Source: Medakamo hakoo (taxonomy: Eukaryota > Chlorophyta > Trebouxiophyceae > Coccomyxaceae). Taken from it: 64,000 nt of DNA. Position 1 is the first letter of the stretch. Every line of letters starts with the position of its first letter. The notes beneath the pieces are model-generated. The model did not search any database and had not been told where the DNA came from. It saw only the letters and a program-made list of their open reading frames with translations. Where the stretch lies: the NCBI GenBank assembly GCA_026636295.1, contig CP089450.1, positions 1,178,001 to 1,242,000 of the forward strand. The letters run 5' to 3'. The position numbers and the translations under genes are program-made. Shown here piece by piece: positions 1-10,634 of this stretch.

Positions 1-987
1 CGGTGGAGCTGCGGATGGTGGCAGCCGGTTAGGTGCGTTTGTTTTGGATCGGGCGGACGAGAGAATGAGAGGGTCCTGGCAATCCGGATGGGGTGTGGCC
101 GGGTGGCAGGGGTGCGCACGCAGGTGTGCGTGGAGCCACGAGGACCGGCGACCCTGGCGGTCGGCCCCTGGCCGCCTTTCGTCCCACGCACGCATGCGCG
201 CTGACCCGTCTCCCCGTCACATCCCACCCACCATCCCCACCCTCCTCCAGGCGCCTTCCCGTCGTCCACTGCCCCACCCGCGTCCGTGGACGAGCTGCGC
301 GCCCGCCTGCAGTCTAAGCTGGCTGCCCTACGTGCCGGCCGCGGCGCGGACGCGGACGGCCAAGGCGGCGGCGGTTCGCGCGACGGCCGCGACGGCGCCG
401 CCAAAGCAAAGGCCTGGCGCGAGCGCATGCTGGGCCGGGCTGGGGCGGCGGCCGCCCGCGGACCCGGCAAAACGCACGTCAAGGGAGGAGCGAAAGCGGC
501 GGCGGCCGCGCCTGCCCCCGCGCCGCCGCCCCCCACCGGCAACGGCTCCCTCCAGTTCAGCCGCGTCTCCATCGCGCCCGACCCGGCGGCCGCTGGTGGC
601 AGCGCCAAGGGCAAAAGGCCGTCCAAGGCCGCCCTGCTGGCCGCGGCGGAAGCCCGGGCTGCTGCGACGACTGCTGACGCCGGTGCCGCGTCCGACGCGG
701 CCTGGGACGCGGCGCTGCGCCGGGCGGCGGGCGAGAAGGTGCTGGACGACCCCGTGCGCCTGCGCCGCTCCCTGGCCAAGGCCGCCAAAGCCAAGGCCAA
801 GCGCGCGGCGGCGTGGGCCGACCGCAACGCTGCGGTGGCCGAGTCCATGAAGGAACGCCAGGCTGGAAGGTCTGCGAACCTGGCGGCCCGCGCGGCGGAC
901 AAGGCCGCGCACAAGAAAGCGCGGCGCGAGAAGAAACTCGCGCGGCCTGGCTTCGAAGGTCGGCGGCCGGCGGGGCTGAGCGGGTGA
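1..987 (+). CDS. SURF6: SURF6/Rrp14-like nucleolar ribosome-biogenesis protein, 5' end outside the window
   Basis: Nucleolar RNA-binding protein family that helps assemble pre-60S (and early pre-rRNA) particles. The main exon runs from about 251 (acceptor after a pyrimidine tract ending CTCCTCCAG at 250) to the TGA at 985-987. A short upstream exon ending at 32 before AG|GTGCGT keeps the frame open, but this junction is inferred. No ATG lies in frame, so the start is to the left of the window. The N-terminal DELRARLQSKL pattern and the strongly basic C-terminal half (VLDDPVRLRRSLAKAAK, then RQAGRSANL, then KKLARPGFEG) match the SURF6 family, including its terminal PGFEG-type motif. Alanine-rich insertions reflect the GC bias. 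A TGTAA poly(A) signal lies at 1112-1116. RRP36, also nucleolar, follows on the same strand. Confidence 0.85.
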
Positions 988-1347
988 GGAAGACTGCCAA
1001 CTTCAGAGCGTGGGCTTGGTGCGTGTGTGTGTGAGTGTGTGTGAGAGTGTGTGTGTGTGTGTGTGCGTGTGTTTGTGTGTGTCGCGCGCGTTTTCTTCCG
1101 TCCGGCCCCTGTGTAAAACAATGAAGACGAGCGAAAAAAGTGATGGACGGCCCGGGCTGGAGGCTCATTTCCGTCACATACGCGAGCAAGAGCGGCTGCC
1201 GCGAGTTTGCCCAAAAGCCGTCTTTGGGACGCAGCGCCCGCTCTCCGACCACTCTTCTCCACCCACACGGCTGCAGCAGGCGGTCTCGACCCCGTTAGTG
1301 GTGTGCGCATTGGTCTGAATTCCTGGCACCCTTCCCACGACGCGCAA
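988..1347. other. Intergenic stretch between SURF6 and RRP36
   Basis: No gene seen. It holds a GT-rich microsatellite (about 1017-1083), a TGTAA poly(A) signal at 1112-1116 for SURF6, and the presumed promoter and 5' UTR of RRP36. Confidence 0.6.
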
Positions 1348-2316
1348 ATGCCGCGCCGCTCGCACTCGCACTCGTCTTCTGACGATGATGATTCCGACGC
1401 CCCGCCCGCCGAGCTGACGTCGCACGGCCGGCGGCGCCCGGTGGCAGCGCATGACGAAGACGACACAGACTCCGACGCTCCATCCATGAGCGGCGACGAA
1501 AGCGAGCTGTCTGAAGGCGGCGACGCCCCGCATGCGTCGCCTCCCACCGGCCGCCGCGAGGCCGACCTCCCGCTCGGCCTGCGGGCGCGGACAGCCGCCG
1601 CTCCCTCCACGTCCGGCCGCCGCCATCACAACACACACGCCGGCGCTGAAGAAGGGTCTGAAGACGACGACGACCCGCACGACCTGCGCCGCGCCAACAA
1701 AAACCGGCCGGCCGTGCTGCCCGCCCACGGCAGCCACCGCCGCCGCGCGCAGCCCGCCGACATCGTCGGCCTGCCGACCAACCTCCTCCGCCCGGCCAGC
1801 CGGGACCCGCGGTTTGACGACCTGGCGGCCGAGAAGCGGGTGCGGCCGGGCCGGGCTGCCCGCCGGGCTGTGGCGGCGGTCGCGGGCGGCGGCGCGGCCG
1901 GCGCGGCGGCCGCGGGCGACGCCCGGGCGCGCGCGCGCTATGCATTTTTGTTCGAGGAACGCCTGCCGGCCGAAAAAGCAGAGTTGGCGGCGTCGCTGCG
2001 CAAAGCCAAAGCCCCGGCGGCCCGTGCGGCCTTACAAGCCCGCCTGACCCAGGTGTCACAGGCCCTGGCGGCCGACTCTGCCGCCCGCACCGCCAACTCT
2101 GTGCTGGCCGACCGGCGCGCGGCCGAACGCGCGGCGGTCGCGGCTGGGAAAAGACCGTATTACCAGAAGCCGGCTGTGGCGCGGCGTGAAGCCCTGGTCG
2201 CTAAATTCAAAGCGCTGAAAGAATCGGGTAAATTGGAGGCGGCCATGGCCAAGCGGCGCAAGAAAAACGCGGCGAAAGCGCACCGGCACATGCCGTTCCG
2301 GCGGGTGGAAGAATGA
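1348..2316 (+). CDS. RRP36: RRP36-family 18S rRNA processing factor
   Basis: Single-exon gene for a 322-residue nucleolar protein of the RRP36 family, which acts in the 90S/SSU processome in early cleavage of pre-18S rRNA. The N-terminal ~145 residues are acidic and serine-rich with stretches of Asp, as is usual for nucleolar proteins. The conserved core begins at about residue 152 (RDPRFDDLA), continues with RYAFLFEERLP near 198 and KRPYYQK near 269, and ends in a basic tail with KRRKKNAAKAHRHMPFRR, the family signature. The ATG at 1348 was chosen because it starts the acidic region; the frame is open further upstream but lies in the SURF6 3' region. It has no visible intron and lies 360 bp after SURF6. 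Confidence 0.88.
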   Translation: MPRRSHSHSSSDDDDSDAPPAELTSHGRRRPVAAHDEDDTDSDAPSMSGDESELSEGGDAPHASPPTGRREADLPLGLRARTAAAPSTSGRRHHNTHAGAEEGSEDDDDPHDLRRANKNRPAVLPAHGSHRRRAQPADIVGLPTNLLRPASRDPRFDDLAAEKRVRPGRAARRAVAAVAGGGAAGAAAAGDARARARYAFLFEERLPAEKAELAASLRKAKAPAARAALQARLTQVSQALAADSAARTANSVLADRRAAERAAVAAGKRPYYQKPAVARREALVAKFKALKESGKLEAAMAKRRKKNAAKAHRHMPFRRVEE

Positions 2317-2479
2317 CAGACGCGGGGTGTGTGTGTGTGTGTGTAGGCAAGCCTCTCCGTTTCATCCAACCACCCCCTCCTCTCCCTCTCGTCGTCCCAA
2401 TTTTCCCTCAACCGGCGCCCGCGCACATGCCTCCCCACACCACGGGGACAAGCCCTCCACTCGCGCACACGGCCGGCCA

Positions 2480-2497
2480 CCCCCCCCCCCCCCCCCG
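2480..2497. repeat. Poly-C homopolymer tract
   Basis: An uninterrupted run of about 16-17 C between the convergent RRP36 and TIC21 genes, next to a GT microsatellite at 2325-2345. A low-complexity tract with no assigned role. Confidence 0.9.
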
Positions 2498-2501
2498 CAC
2501 T

Positions 2502-3738
2502 TCACGCGGGTTTGCCGGCGACGTACGGCGCGGGCCGGTTGATCACCCGCGTCAGCCACAGCGTGGCCAGCAGGGACACGAAGTGGGCGGCCGCCGTGTT
2601 GGTGGAGGCCTGGACCAGGAAGACGTCCAGGGCCAGGACGGGCGAGTAGGAGCCCGCGCCGCCGGCCAGGAACGGGTTGGCCGTCGCGTTGGTGAGCGTC
2701 TTGGCCACCAGCAGGCCGACCGTGGCTTGCAGGCCCAGCAGCGTGGCGGCCAGGCCCGCGATGTTGAGGGCGGCGCCCCGCTCCAGGGCGGCGATGACGT
2801 CGTCCTTGCGGACGAGGACGGGGCCGCCGCCGCGGGCCGCGGCCGCGGCCGTCGCGCGCAGCCTGCGCGCGAGGCGCGTGTACCCATACGCCCAGAACGT
2901 GGACAGGAAGGCCGCGACGACGCCGAACAGGGTGAGGTACAGGGCCGCGCCGGGGCCGTTGGACGCGGTGAAGGCGACGGAGAAGAGCAGGATGCCGGCC
3001 GACACCAGGCTCAGCGCCAGCTGCGTCCAGAACGAGGCCCAGCCCACCTTGCGGCACGCGTCGGCCGCGCGGAACAGGCGCATGCGCGCGGCCTCCGACA
3101 CGGCGACGGGCGTGGGCGGGGTGGCGGCGCCGGAGGACGCGGCGCCCAGGGGGCTCGCGGAGGCCGAGCCGAGCGGGTCGGACGGGTAGGGCGAGTAGGC
3201 GGCCGGGGCGGTGGACGGCTGCTGGGGGATGGAGGGTGTGGGTGGGTGGGTGGGTGGGTGGGGTGGATGGGCGGTGAGAGAGCGAGCGCGTGGAACAGAA
3301 CAGCGGTGGTGGCAGAGGGCGGAGGCCGACCGCGCGCGCGCATTCGGTTGTGTGCCTGTGCAGCAGCGTTCTCAACACGCTGCTCCTCCCAGTGGGGTGG
3401 GTGGCGCGGGCGCCAGGCCTCCGCGGCGCCTCCACGGCGATCGCACAGGCAGCCATTCACCGTCGTTGCTCCCCGCACCCGCACGCCTGTCCCTTCCGCA
3501 ACAGTCGCGGGAGCCGCCCCACCCACGCCCACCCGCATCCATTTCCAAAACTCACCACATCGCGCACGCGGCGGCCACTCACCAGGGCCGCCCGATGGGG
3601 CGGCGGGACAGCCGACGGCGGACCGACGCGCGGGCTCCCGCGCACGACTGCACGGGGTGGCGCGGCCGATGCCCGCTTGGAGCTCGTCGTCGCCAGGCCG
3701 GCCGGCGCAACAGCGCGGGCCCGGGCCGCGAGCAACAT
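2502..3738 (-). CDS. TIC21: TIC21/PIC1-like chloroplast inner-envelope protein (DUF3611)
   Basis: Two exons: 3738-3583 and 3221-2502, joined in phase 0 across a 361-bp GT-AG intron, giving 291 residues, close to Arabidopsis TIC21. Exon 1 encodes a Ala/Arg/Ser-rich leader (MLLAARARAVAPAG...) typical of a chloroplast transit peptide. Exon 2 carries the membrane domain: RKVGWASFWTQL, a hydrophobic segment, FGVVAAFLSTFWAYGYTRL, then LNIAGLAATLLGLQATVG and the highly conserved SPVLALDVFLVQASTNT. About four membrane segments are visible. The family sits in the inner envelope and has been linked to protein import and to iron transport; which applies here cannot be told. It is tandem to NDUFAF7, with the promoter presumably in 3739-3929. 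Confidence 0.9.
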
Positions 3739-3929
3739 GTTCAGTGGTGCGTGGGCGTGTGTGGGTGCGGTCGAAAGAAGGGCGAGCGGCGCACACACGG
3801 CTCCCTCCGTCCCGCGTCTCTCCTTTTTTCTCGCTGTGACACTGTGCTCTACAGGGGCCTGCACCCCACCACCCACCACCACCACCCTCGGGCTGCGGCC
3901 CACGCCCACGCCCACCCCTCCCCATCCCA

Positions 3930-5672
3930 TCAAACAAATGGCGCCGGCGGCGCCCGCCCACCGGCGGTAATGCTCATGCACTGGTACGTGTACCCCATGC
4001 CTTCGACCGGCACGTCGTCAGGGTCGGCGCCGCGGGCACCCTCCTCCGCCTCCCCTCCGCCGCCGCTGTCCGCGTCTTCGTGCCCGCCCACCAGGCGCAG
4101 CGCGCCCAGGCGCACCGCCCGGCCCGCGTCGGTGTGCGGCCCGCCCGCCGCCGCTTCCAAGGCTTGCATGCGTGCGGCCAGGCCCAGCCCCAGCAAAAAG
4201 TGGGCCTGCGGCATCGGGCCGTGCACGGCCGCGGCCGGCACGTCTTGTTCGACCGCCTGCCGCAGCGCCCCGAAATCCACGCGCGCCGACAGGTCGGCCT
4301 CGCCGGGCGACTCCAGCACGCCCGCCGGCGCGTGGCCGCGGATGCCGACCAGGGAGTCGCCGTAGGGAGGGGAGCACCGGCCGTAGTCGATGATGAGGGC
4401 GGACCCCGCGCCGGAGGATGCGTGTGCGGGCGCGGGCCCGCCAGCCACGCCCGAGACGCGCCGCGCCAACTCCGACGCCGCCGCCATGCCGGCCGGGCAC
4501 ACTTCCAACGCTGTCAGCTTGGCCGCCGTCGCCCTGTCCAGCCCTGCCAACCGCCGCGGCAGGACCGTCGCGGACGCCGGCGTCGGCCCGGGCGCCAGCA
4601 CAAAGCGAAACCGGCCGGTCGCCTCGTCCGCGTCGACCAGGCGCTCCCGCCACGCCGCGGACGTCGGCAGGGGGGCGACGCGCGCGCCGGCCGGGGTGGG
4701 CGCCCGTCCCCTCCCCCCGCTGCCCTGCCCGGCGTCCAGCCGCTGGAACTGGTGGACGGGCAGGGCGTCGAAGAATTCGTGGGCCAGGTACAGGGTGGGC
4801 GGCCCGGCCGCGGGGACGTCGGCCAGGGACGCCGCCCAGGAGACGGGGATGGGGGCGGCCGCCAGCGTGGAGATGGCGGCACTGATGGGCGGGTCGGTCG
4901 GACCGCAGGCTGGCGGAGGCGTCGGGCCGGCGCCGCCCCCACCCCCACCCCCCGCCTCCGCGGGCCGGCACCGCAGGGCGGCCCACTGCTCCGCGCGCCG
5001 GTGCGGCGAGACTTCCACAAACACCACCTCCGCGATGGACGCCGCCCAGGCGCCGCCCGCCATGCCGGCCGACCCGCGCAGCAGGTCAGCCGCCAGCGTG
5101 CCCCGCCCCGGGCCCAGTTCCACGATGCGCACGCGGGGCGGCCGCCCCAGCGGCCCCGCCCACTCTGCCGCGCACCACACGCCGACCAGCTCGCCCATCA
5201 GTTGGGAGACTTCGGGCCCCGTCACAAAGTCGCCCGCCGCACCAAACACGGCCGGCCGCGCTGTGTAATAGCCGGCCGTCGGGTGCGTCAGGCACGTCGC
5301 CATGAACTCCGACACCGTGATGGGCCCGCCACGGAATTTGATCAGCGCGCGCAGGTGGGGCGCGAGCGCCGTGTCTTGTTGCGCCGGAGGAGGCGGGGAG
5401 GGCGGGCGGGCGGGCGGGTGCGACGGCCCGTCGTCGGCACCACGTGCGAGGCCCGCCCGGTCGATGGAGATGACGCGGTAGGGGGCGCCGTCCCCGCCGC
5501 CGCCGCCGCCGCTGCCGCTCCCGCCGCCGCCGCCACCGGCCGTGGATGAACAGGCGCGGGTGAGCGGCGACCAGGGTGGGCGCGGCCGCGCGGCCGACGT
5601 CGCGGCCGCTCCATGCCTCGTCCTCCTGGCCACCGCCCACGCAGCAGCGCTCAGGGCTCGGCGGGCGGCCAT
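3930..5672 (-). CDS. NDUFAF7: NDUFAF7/MidA-like mitochondrial protein arginine methyltransferase
   Basis: Intronless 580-residue protein. NDUFAF7 symmetrically dimethylates an arginine of the complex I subunit NDUFS2 and is needed for complex I assembly in the mitochondrial matrix. The first ~35 residues are Arg/Ala-rich with no acidic residue, consistent with a mitochondrial presequence. Family motifs appear in order: ISVSEFM-like TVSEFMATCLTHPTAGYY (near 125), GDFVTGPEVSQLMGELVG, the SAM-binding VRIVELGPGRGTL (near 190), LYLAHEFFDALPVHQF (near 305), LIIDYG, and the late motif GEADLSARVDFGALR. Glycine/proline-rich insertions make it longer than the ~440-residue human protein. It is divergently transcribed from LETM1, another mitochondrial inner-membrane gene, across 312 bp. 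Confidence 0.92.
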   Translation of the reverse strand: MAARRALSAAAWAVARRTRHGAAATSAARPRPPWSPLTRACSSTAGGGGGGSGSGGGGGGDGAPYRVISIDRAGLARGADDGPSHPPARPPSPPPPAQQDTALAPHLRALIKFRGGPITVSEFMATCLTHPTAGYYTARPAVFGAAGDFVTGPEVSQLMGELVGVWCAAEWAGPLGRPPRVRIVELGPGRGTLAADLLRGSAGMAGGAWAASIAEVVFVEVSPHRRAEQWAALRCRPAEAGGGGGGGAGPTPPPACGPTDPPISAAISTLAAAPIPVSWAASLADVPAAGPPTLYLAHEFFDALPVHQFQRLDAGQGSGGRGRAPTPAGARVAPLPTSAAWRERLVDADEATGRFRFVLAPGPTPASATVLPRRLAGLDRATAAKLTALEVCPAGMAAASELARRVSGVAGGPAPAHASSGAGSALIIDYGRCSPPYGDSLVGIRGHAPAGVLESPGEADLSARVDFGALRQAVEQDVPAAAVHGPMPQAHFLLGLGLAARMQALEAAAGGPHTDAGRAVRLGALRLVGGHEDADSGGGGEAEEGARGADPDDVPVEGMGYTYQCMSITAGGRAPPAPFV

Positions 5673-5984
5673 GGCCAGCTGCGGTCTGCCTGACTAGTGA
5701 GCCCTGGGATGGCCCCTCCCCCGCCGCCCGCAAAGCAAGAAAAGGAAAAGTGAGGGCGGACGCACACGCCCGCTGAACAGACCGCCGACCATTGCGGCCG
5801 ACCTGCGCGGCCTCGCGCAGCACCCGACGGCAGGCACGCCCAGCGATCCCACCCCTCGCCTAGCCAGGCGCGCCACACACGCAGCTCCCCGCTGGGCGTG
5901 GCGCGCTTGACAAGGGAGGCACCCCACAAGTGACACGCCGCGCCCCTTTCTGTCCTGTCTCCCATCGCTTTTTCGGCCGGCGCA
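5673..5984. promoter_or_regulatory. Shared divergent promoter region NDUFAF7/LETM1
   Basis: 312 bp between two start codons pointing away from each other, both for mitochondrial proteins. No clear TATA box was seen. A bidirectional promoter is inferred from layout only. Confidence 0.4.
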
Positions 5985-8900
5985 ATGGCGTCGTCGGCTG
6001 GCCGCGCCGTCGCGGCGGCGGCCCTGCTGTCCCGCCGCCGCCCGGCCTCTGCGCGCTCAGCGATGGAAGAAGGCTGGAACGCCGCCGCCCGGCGGTCGGT
6101 GGCGTCCGCCGGGCCGGCCGGCCGGTCGAGCTCGCCGACGCGGCCGGCCCAGCCGTCTGCGTCCGCACCACCCCCGCCGCCGGCCGCCCTCTGCCCGACA
6201 CGGCCCGCGTCCGCGTCCGCGCTCCTGCGCCCGCACGTCCCGACCTGCCCGATGCACCCGCCGTCCTGGCGTGGAGCGTCCGGGCCCTGGGCGGCGCTGG
6301 GCGGGCGGGCGTACCTTTCGTCGCCGGCAGCGCCGCCGCCGCCTCTGCCCATCCCGCGGCCCGGGTGGGGCCGGCTCGTGCCGCACCCGCACGACGACGC
6401 GGCCGGGCCGGTCGAGTGTGTGGGCCTTGCGCCGCGGGCGACGGCGCTGGTCCTGCCGGCGCCGCTGCTTCCACCCCTCGCACTGGCGGGCCCGCCGGGC
6501 GCGCGGAGCCTGTCCACGAGCGTCGCCGTGGCTGGGCCGCCGCCGCCGCCCGGCGGCGGCACGCCCACCCCGCACGCCCCGCCCGCGGCCGACGCCGCCG
6601 CCACGGCCGGCCCGACCGCCGACCTGTGCGACTTTGCCATTTCCGAGCTGGACGACACCAAGTCCCGCGTCGAGTCGGCGAAAGCCGCGGCGGCGCGGGA
6701 GCAGGCGGAAGCCGCGGCGGCGCGGCCGGCGTCGGCATACCAGCCCGCGACGCTCGGGTCGCGTGCCGCGGGCGCGGCCAAGGCCGCCGCGTCCGGCCTG
6801 GCGGCCGCCGCGGGCTTCGTCGCGTCCGCGCCCGGCAAAGTCTACGGCTTTTTCGCCCACACCACGCGCGCTGAGAGGCGCGCGACGTACGCCGGGTGGT
6901 GGGCGGCCGCCAAGGCGGAGGCCCGCCACTACTGGGCCGGCCTGAAGCTGCTGGGCGCCGACGTCCGCATCGCCGCCCGCCTCGTCCGCGCCGCGGCGTC
7001 GGGGCGGTCCCTCACCCGGCGCGAACGCCGCCAGCTGACGCGCACGGTGGCGGACGTGTTCCGGCTGGTGCCCGTCGCCGTGTTCCTGGTCGTCCCGTTC
7101 ATGGAGTTTTTGCTGCCGGTCGCGCTCAAGGTACACAACAAGGCGGGATGGATGGGGGGATGGATGGATGGGTGGATGGATGGATGGGAGGTGGGTGGGG
7201 ATGGAGCGGGGGGGGGGGGGGTGCGCGGGGCGGCGTCCCAACCTCCTCACCCTCCACTACCACCGCCGCCCCCAACCTGCCACACACGCAGCTCTTCCCC
7301 AACATGCTGCCGTCGACGTTCGAGACCCAGCTGCAGCGGGAGGAAGCCCTGAAACGCCGGGTCCAGGCCAAGCTCGAGGTCGCGCGCTTCCTGCAGGACA
7401 CCGTCGCGGAAATGGCGCGCGGCATGCGGACGTCCGGGTCGGGGACGACGGCCGCCTCCGCCGCGGACCTGTACGCCTTCATGAAGCGGGTGCGGGCGGG
7501 CGAGGCCGTGTCCGCGTACGAGGTCACCCGGTTCGCGTCCCTGTTCTCGGACGAGCTGACGCTCGACAACCTGCCGCGCGTCCAGCTCGCGTCGCTGTGC
7601 CGGTTCGTCGGCATCCAGCCGTTTGGCACGGACGCCTTCCTGGCTGCCCGCCTGCGCGCGCACCTGGCCCGCATCAAAGCCGACGACCGGGCCATCAAGG
7701 AGGAAGGCCTCGACTCGCTGACCGACGAGGAAATGCGGTCGGCGTGCCGGGCGCGCGGCATGCGCGCGCCCTTTGGGGAAGGCGCCCGGGCCGCCATGGT
7801 CAAGCAACTGGAGGAGTGGCTGGACCTGAGCCTGAACCGGGCCCTGCCGTCCAGCCTGCTGCTGCTGTCGCGGGCGTTCACGGTGACGGGCCCGCTGGTC
7901 GTGCCGTCGCCGCCCGCTGCCGCGGCCGAGGCGGTCGTCGCAGGCGTGGCCACGGCCGCGGCCACGCCCGCCGCGCCGCCGCCGCCGCCTGCCGCGCCGT
8001 CCGTCCTGCCGACGGTGGAGCCGACGACGCCGGCTGTGGCTGCGGTCGCGGCCGCGACGACGACCGCGGCGGCCACCGCGGCCGCCGCGGCCGCCGCGGC
8101 CACGCCCGCCGCGGTCGAGCGCCTCAAAGAAACGCTCGGCGTCCTGCCCGACGAGGTCATCGAAGCCGCGTCCCTGGACGCGCCGCCCTCGCCGGCAGAG
8201 GAAGACACGGCGGCCGGGCGGGCGGCCGCCCTGGAACGCCGCCTGGAAGCCCTGCGCCGGGAGGAAGAGCTCATCGCGGAGGAGGCGGAGGAAGCGGCCG
8301 AAGGCGCCGACGCGGCCGCGGCCGCGCTCGCAGACGCGGAAGACGCCGCGGCCAAAGCCCGGGCGGCGGCGGCGGCGGCGGGTGCGCCGGCCCTCACCCC
8401 GGGCACGGGCCGTCTACTGCCCGCCGCCCAGCAAGCCGTGGCCGCGACGGCCGCGGCGGCGGTGGTGCGGGAAGCCGCGGCGGCGGCCGCGGTCGACGCG
8501 CTGGCGCCCGCGCCGGCCGCGCCGACCCCGCCCCCGCCGCCGCAGCCGCGGCAACGCCCTGCCAACGAGCCCGTCTCCCTGCCGCCCGTCCCCGGCGAGT
8601 CCGCCGAGGAACGCGCCGCCCGGGAAGCCGCGGCCAAGGAGGAGCGCATGCGCAAAGTCATCTCCGCGCTGGCGGTCCTGGCGTCGACGTCGGGCGTGTC
8701 GGCCGAGCGCGCCGACTTCATGACCCTCGTCCGCACGGAGATCGACCGCCTGAACGACGAGCTGGCGGCGAGCCGGGGCGGCGCCGCCAAACTCGTCTTC
8801 TCCTCGTCCGGCACCGCCCGGTCGCTACGCCCGCCCGTCGAGCCGCTGAAAAAGGCGCTGGGCGCGGAGCGGCTGGCCGACCGCGTGCCCGCCATCCTCA

Positions 8901-9223
8901 CCCGCATCGAGCGCGAGCTGGACGCCGTGGACGCCCGCATCGGCGAGAAGATGCACGTCCTGGACACGGACGGGGATGGCGTGGTGACGGAGGGCGAGCT
9001 CAAGGCCGCGCTCGGCTTCCTGCGCGACAACCTGGGCGACGGCGAGCTGCAAAGCCTGCTGGAGCGGCTGGAGGGCCTGCGCGCGGAAGCGGGCGCGGCC
9101 GCGGGCGGCGACGGCGCGCGCGGCGCGCCCGGCGACGTCATCGACGTCGCCAAGCTCATGGACCTGGCGCGGGCGGACGCGGAGGCGCGGGCGGCGAAGA
9201 GTTCGCTGACGCCGCCGACGTAA
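5985..9223 (+). CDS. LETM1: LETM1-family mitochondrial inner-membrane protein with EF-hand
   Basis: Two exons, 5985-7130 and 7292-9223, in phase 0 across a 161-bp intron made mostly of TGGA and GGGTGG repeats; 1025 residues. LETM1 acts in mitochondrial K+/H+ (and possibly Ca2+/H+) exchange, volume control and translation. A long Ser/Ala/Pro leader is followed by the hallmark [16 protein letters not shown] and [18 protein letters not shown] block; the splice junction falls inside this most conserved segment (near residue 382). Then come the LETM1 ribosome-binding-like domain ([31 protein letters not shown]), an Ala-rich linker, a coiled coil with [14 protein letters not shown], and a canonical EF-hand [13 protein letters not shown] near residue 940. 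Longer than human LETM1 (739) because of low-complexity insertions. Confidence 0.93.
7142..7197. repeat. TGGA-type microsatellite in the LETM1 intron
   Basis: Imperfect GGAT/GGTG repeats followed by an 11-13 G run near 7208-7220 fill most of the intron. No role assigned. Confidence 0.8.
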
Positions 9224-9305
9224 GAGGCGTGGCTGGCTGCTGTGCTGTGCTCTGTCCCCGCGCCGCGACGGCGCGGAGGCGGGCGGGCGGCCTCCGTGTG
9301 TTGAG

Positions 9306-9334
9306 GGGAGAGAGAGAGAGAGAGAGAGAGAGTG
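9306..9334. repeat. GA microsatellite between convergent genes
   Basis: About 13 GA units in the 3' interval between LETM1 and the DUF3228 gene. A TTACA (TGTAA on the minus strand) at 9401-9405 probably serves as the DUF3228 poly(A) signal, about 90 nt past its stop. Confidence 0.8.
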
Positions 9335-9494
9335 GGGTGGGTGGGTGGGTCGAGCGCGAACAGAGCGTGGGTGGTGGAAAACAACGAAGAAAAGTCTCCC
9401 TTACAACAACGATTGTATGCGCACGCTGCAGTTCCCTGCCCGCAGGCCGCAAGACAGCCGAGGGAGCACAGCCACGCGCCTCTCCTCTCCCTCT

Positions 9495-10175
9495 TCACGC
9501 CCCCGCCACCGCGCCGTCCAGGACTGCCGCGTGCGCCGACCAGTACTCGACAGCCGCCTCGTACGCCGCCCTGTCCAGCGCCACGCCCGACCCGCCCTGC
9601 TCCTTGCCCAGCGCATTCCGCAGCATGGTGATGGGCTGCATGGGCAGCTCGTGGTCGCAGTCCTGGGCCTTGACGGAAATGATGCCCCACGGCGGCAGGC
9701 CGGACAGACCGTCCGTCCGGGCCGCCCGGTCGGACGCCGGCAGCGCGGCCGCCTCGGCGGCCAGCTGTTCCCGGGAATACAAAATGACGTCCAGCCACGT
9801 CGCGTCCGGCCGGGACAGCGCGGCCGGGCAGTCGGCCGGAAACCAGCGGGCCAGGACGGCCAGTTCCTCCGGCCGGCGGCGGGCGTACCCACTCCGCAGC
9901 TGGCCCTCGTTGGCGGGCGTGACGGCGACCGCGCCCGCTTTGATGCCGGGCACAAAGTTGGGGATGAAGACGTGCTTGCAAAAGGGCGCGTACCCGTCGA
10001 CGAGCGGCGCGTCACCGGCAGCGTGCGCGGCGTGGACCGCGTCGCAGAATTCCGCCATGGTCGGCCCGCCGGCGCCCGGGTCAAAGCGCGTGCCCTCCGC
10101 GGCCCTCTCGCCCCACTGGCGCGCGACAAAGCCGTCCATGAAAAAGACGGGGCCGGCGGGCAGGGAGGCCGCCAT
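9495..10175 (-). CDS. DUF3228-family protein
   Basis: Intronless 226-residue protein of the DUF3228 family, which occurs in plants, algae and bacteria and has no known activity. Matching family blocks are APFCKHVFIPNFV, LRSGYARRRPEELAVLARWFP, WLDVILYSREQL, and the very conserved WGIISVKAQDCDHELPMQPI followed by MLRNALGKEQGGSGV. The ATG at 10175 was chosen because the family similarity starts close behind it. The frame stays open upstream through a three-copy minisatellite to 10331, so a longer N-terminus of repeated LATL-SAAST-R units is possible but unlikely. It is divergent from the gene at 10655. Confidence 0.88.
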   Translation of the reverse strand: MAASLPAGPVFFMDGFVARQWGERAAEGTRFDPGAGGPTMAEFCDAVHAAHAAGDAPLVDGYAPFCKHVFIPNFVPGIKAGAVAVTPANEGQLRSGYARRRPEELAVLARWFPADCPAALSRPDATWLDVILYSREQLAAEAAALPASDRAARTDGLSGLPPWGIISVKAQDCDHELPMQPITMLRNALGKEQGGSGVALDRAAYEAAVEYWSAHAAVLDGAVAGA

Positions 10176-10215
10176 GGCGCGGGCGGTGGACCGTGGGCGG
10201 TGGCAGCGGCGGGCG

Positions 10216-10326
10216 AGGGTGGCCAGGCGGGGGGTCGAGGCCGGCGGCGGCCAAAGGGTGGCCAGGCGGGCGGTCGAGGCCGCTGAACAAAGGGTGGCCA
10301 GGCGGGTGGTCGAGGCCGCCGAACAC
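10216..10326. repeat. Minisatellite, three copies of 36-39 bp
   Basis: Copies at 10216-10254 (39 bp), 10255-10290 and 10291-10326 (36 bp each) each start AGGGTGGCCAGGCGGG and continue GGTCGAGGCCG. They lie directly upstream of the DUF3228 start codon and are in frame with it on the minus strand. Confidence 0.92.
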
Positions 10327-10634
10327 AGCATGCGGCGCGAGGAGGGGTGCGTGCTTGATCGCGGCGCGATCTCCGGCCGCCCGCTTTTTCACTGGCGCAC
10401 GACCGTCCAAGGCTGGGGCTTGGTGCGTGCGCTTGCTCGGGAACTGGGGCGTGGGGACCGGCCGGATGAGGGAAAAACGCGCCTCCCCCCGTCTCCGTCG
10501 TCTTGTCTTCTGTGTGAGACGGCGCCCCCTGTGTCCACAAACAAAAAAAACGCGGCAAAGTGACAAACCGTCGTACCGTGCCCTCCTGGGCCGGTCGCAC
10601 CCCTTTTCTCCCCTTCCCGCCGCCTGCGCAGCAG

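Noticed and set aside
7126-9981. Very long open frame on the strand opposite LETM1
   Set aside because: Ser/Arg/Ala-rich antisense frame with no family pattern; long antisense frames are expected in DNA of this GC content, and the plus-strand LETM1 reading is strongly conserved.
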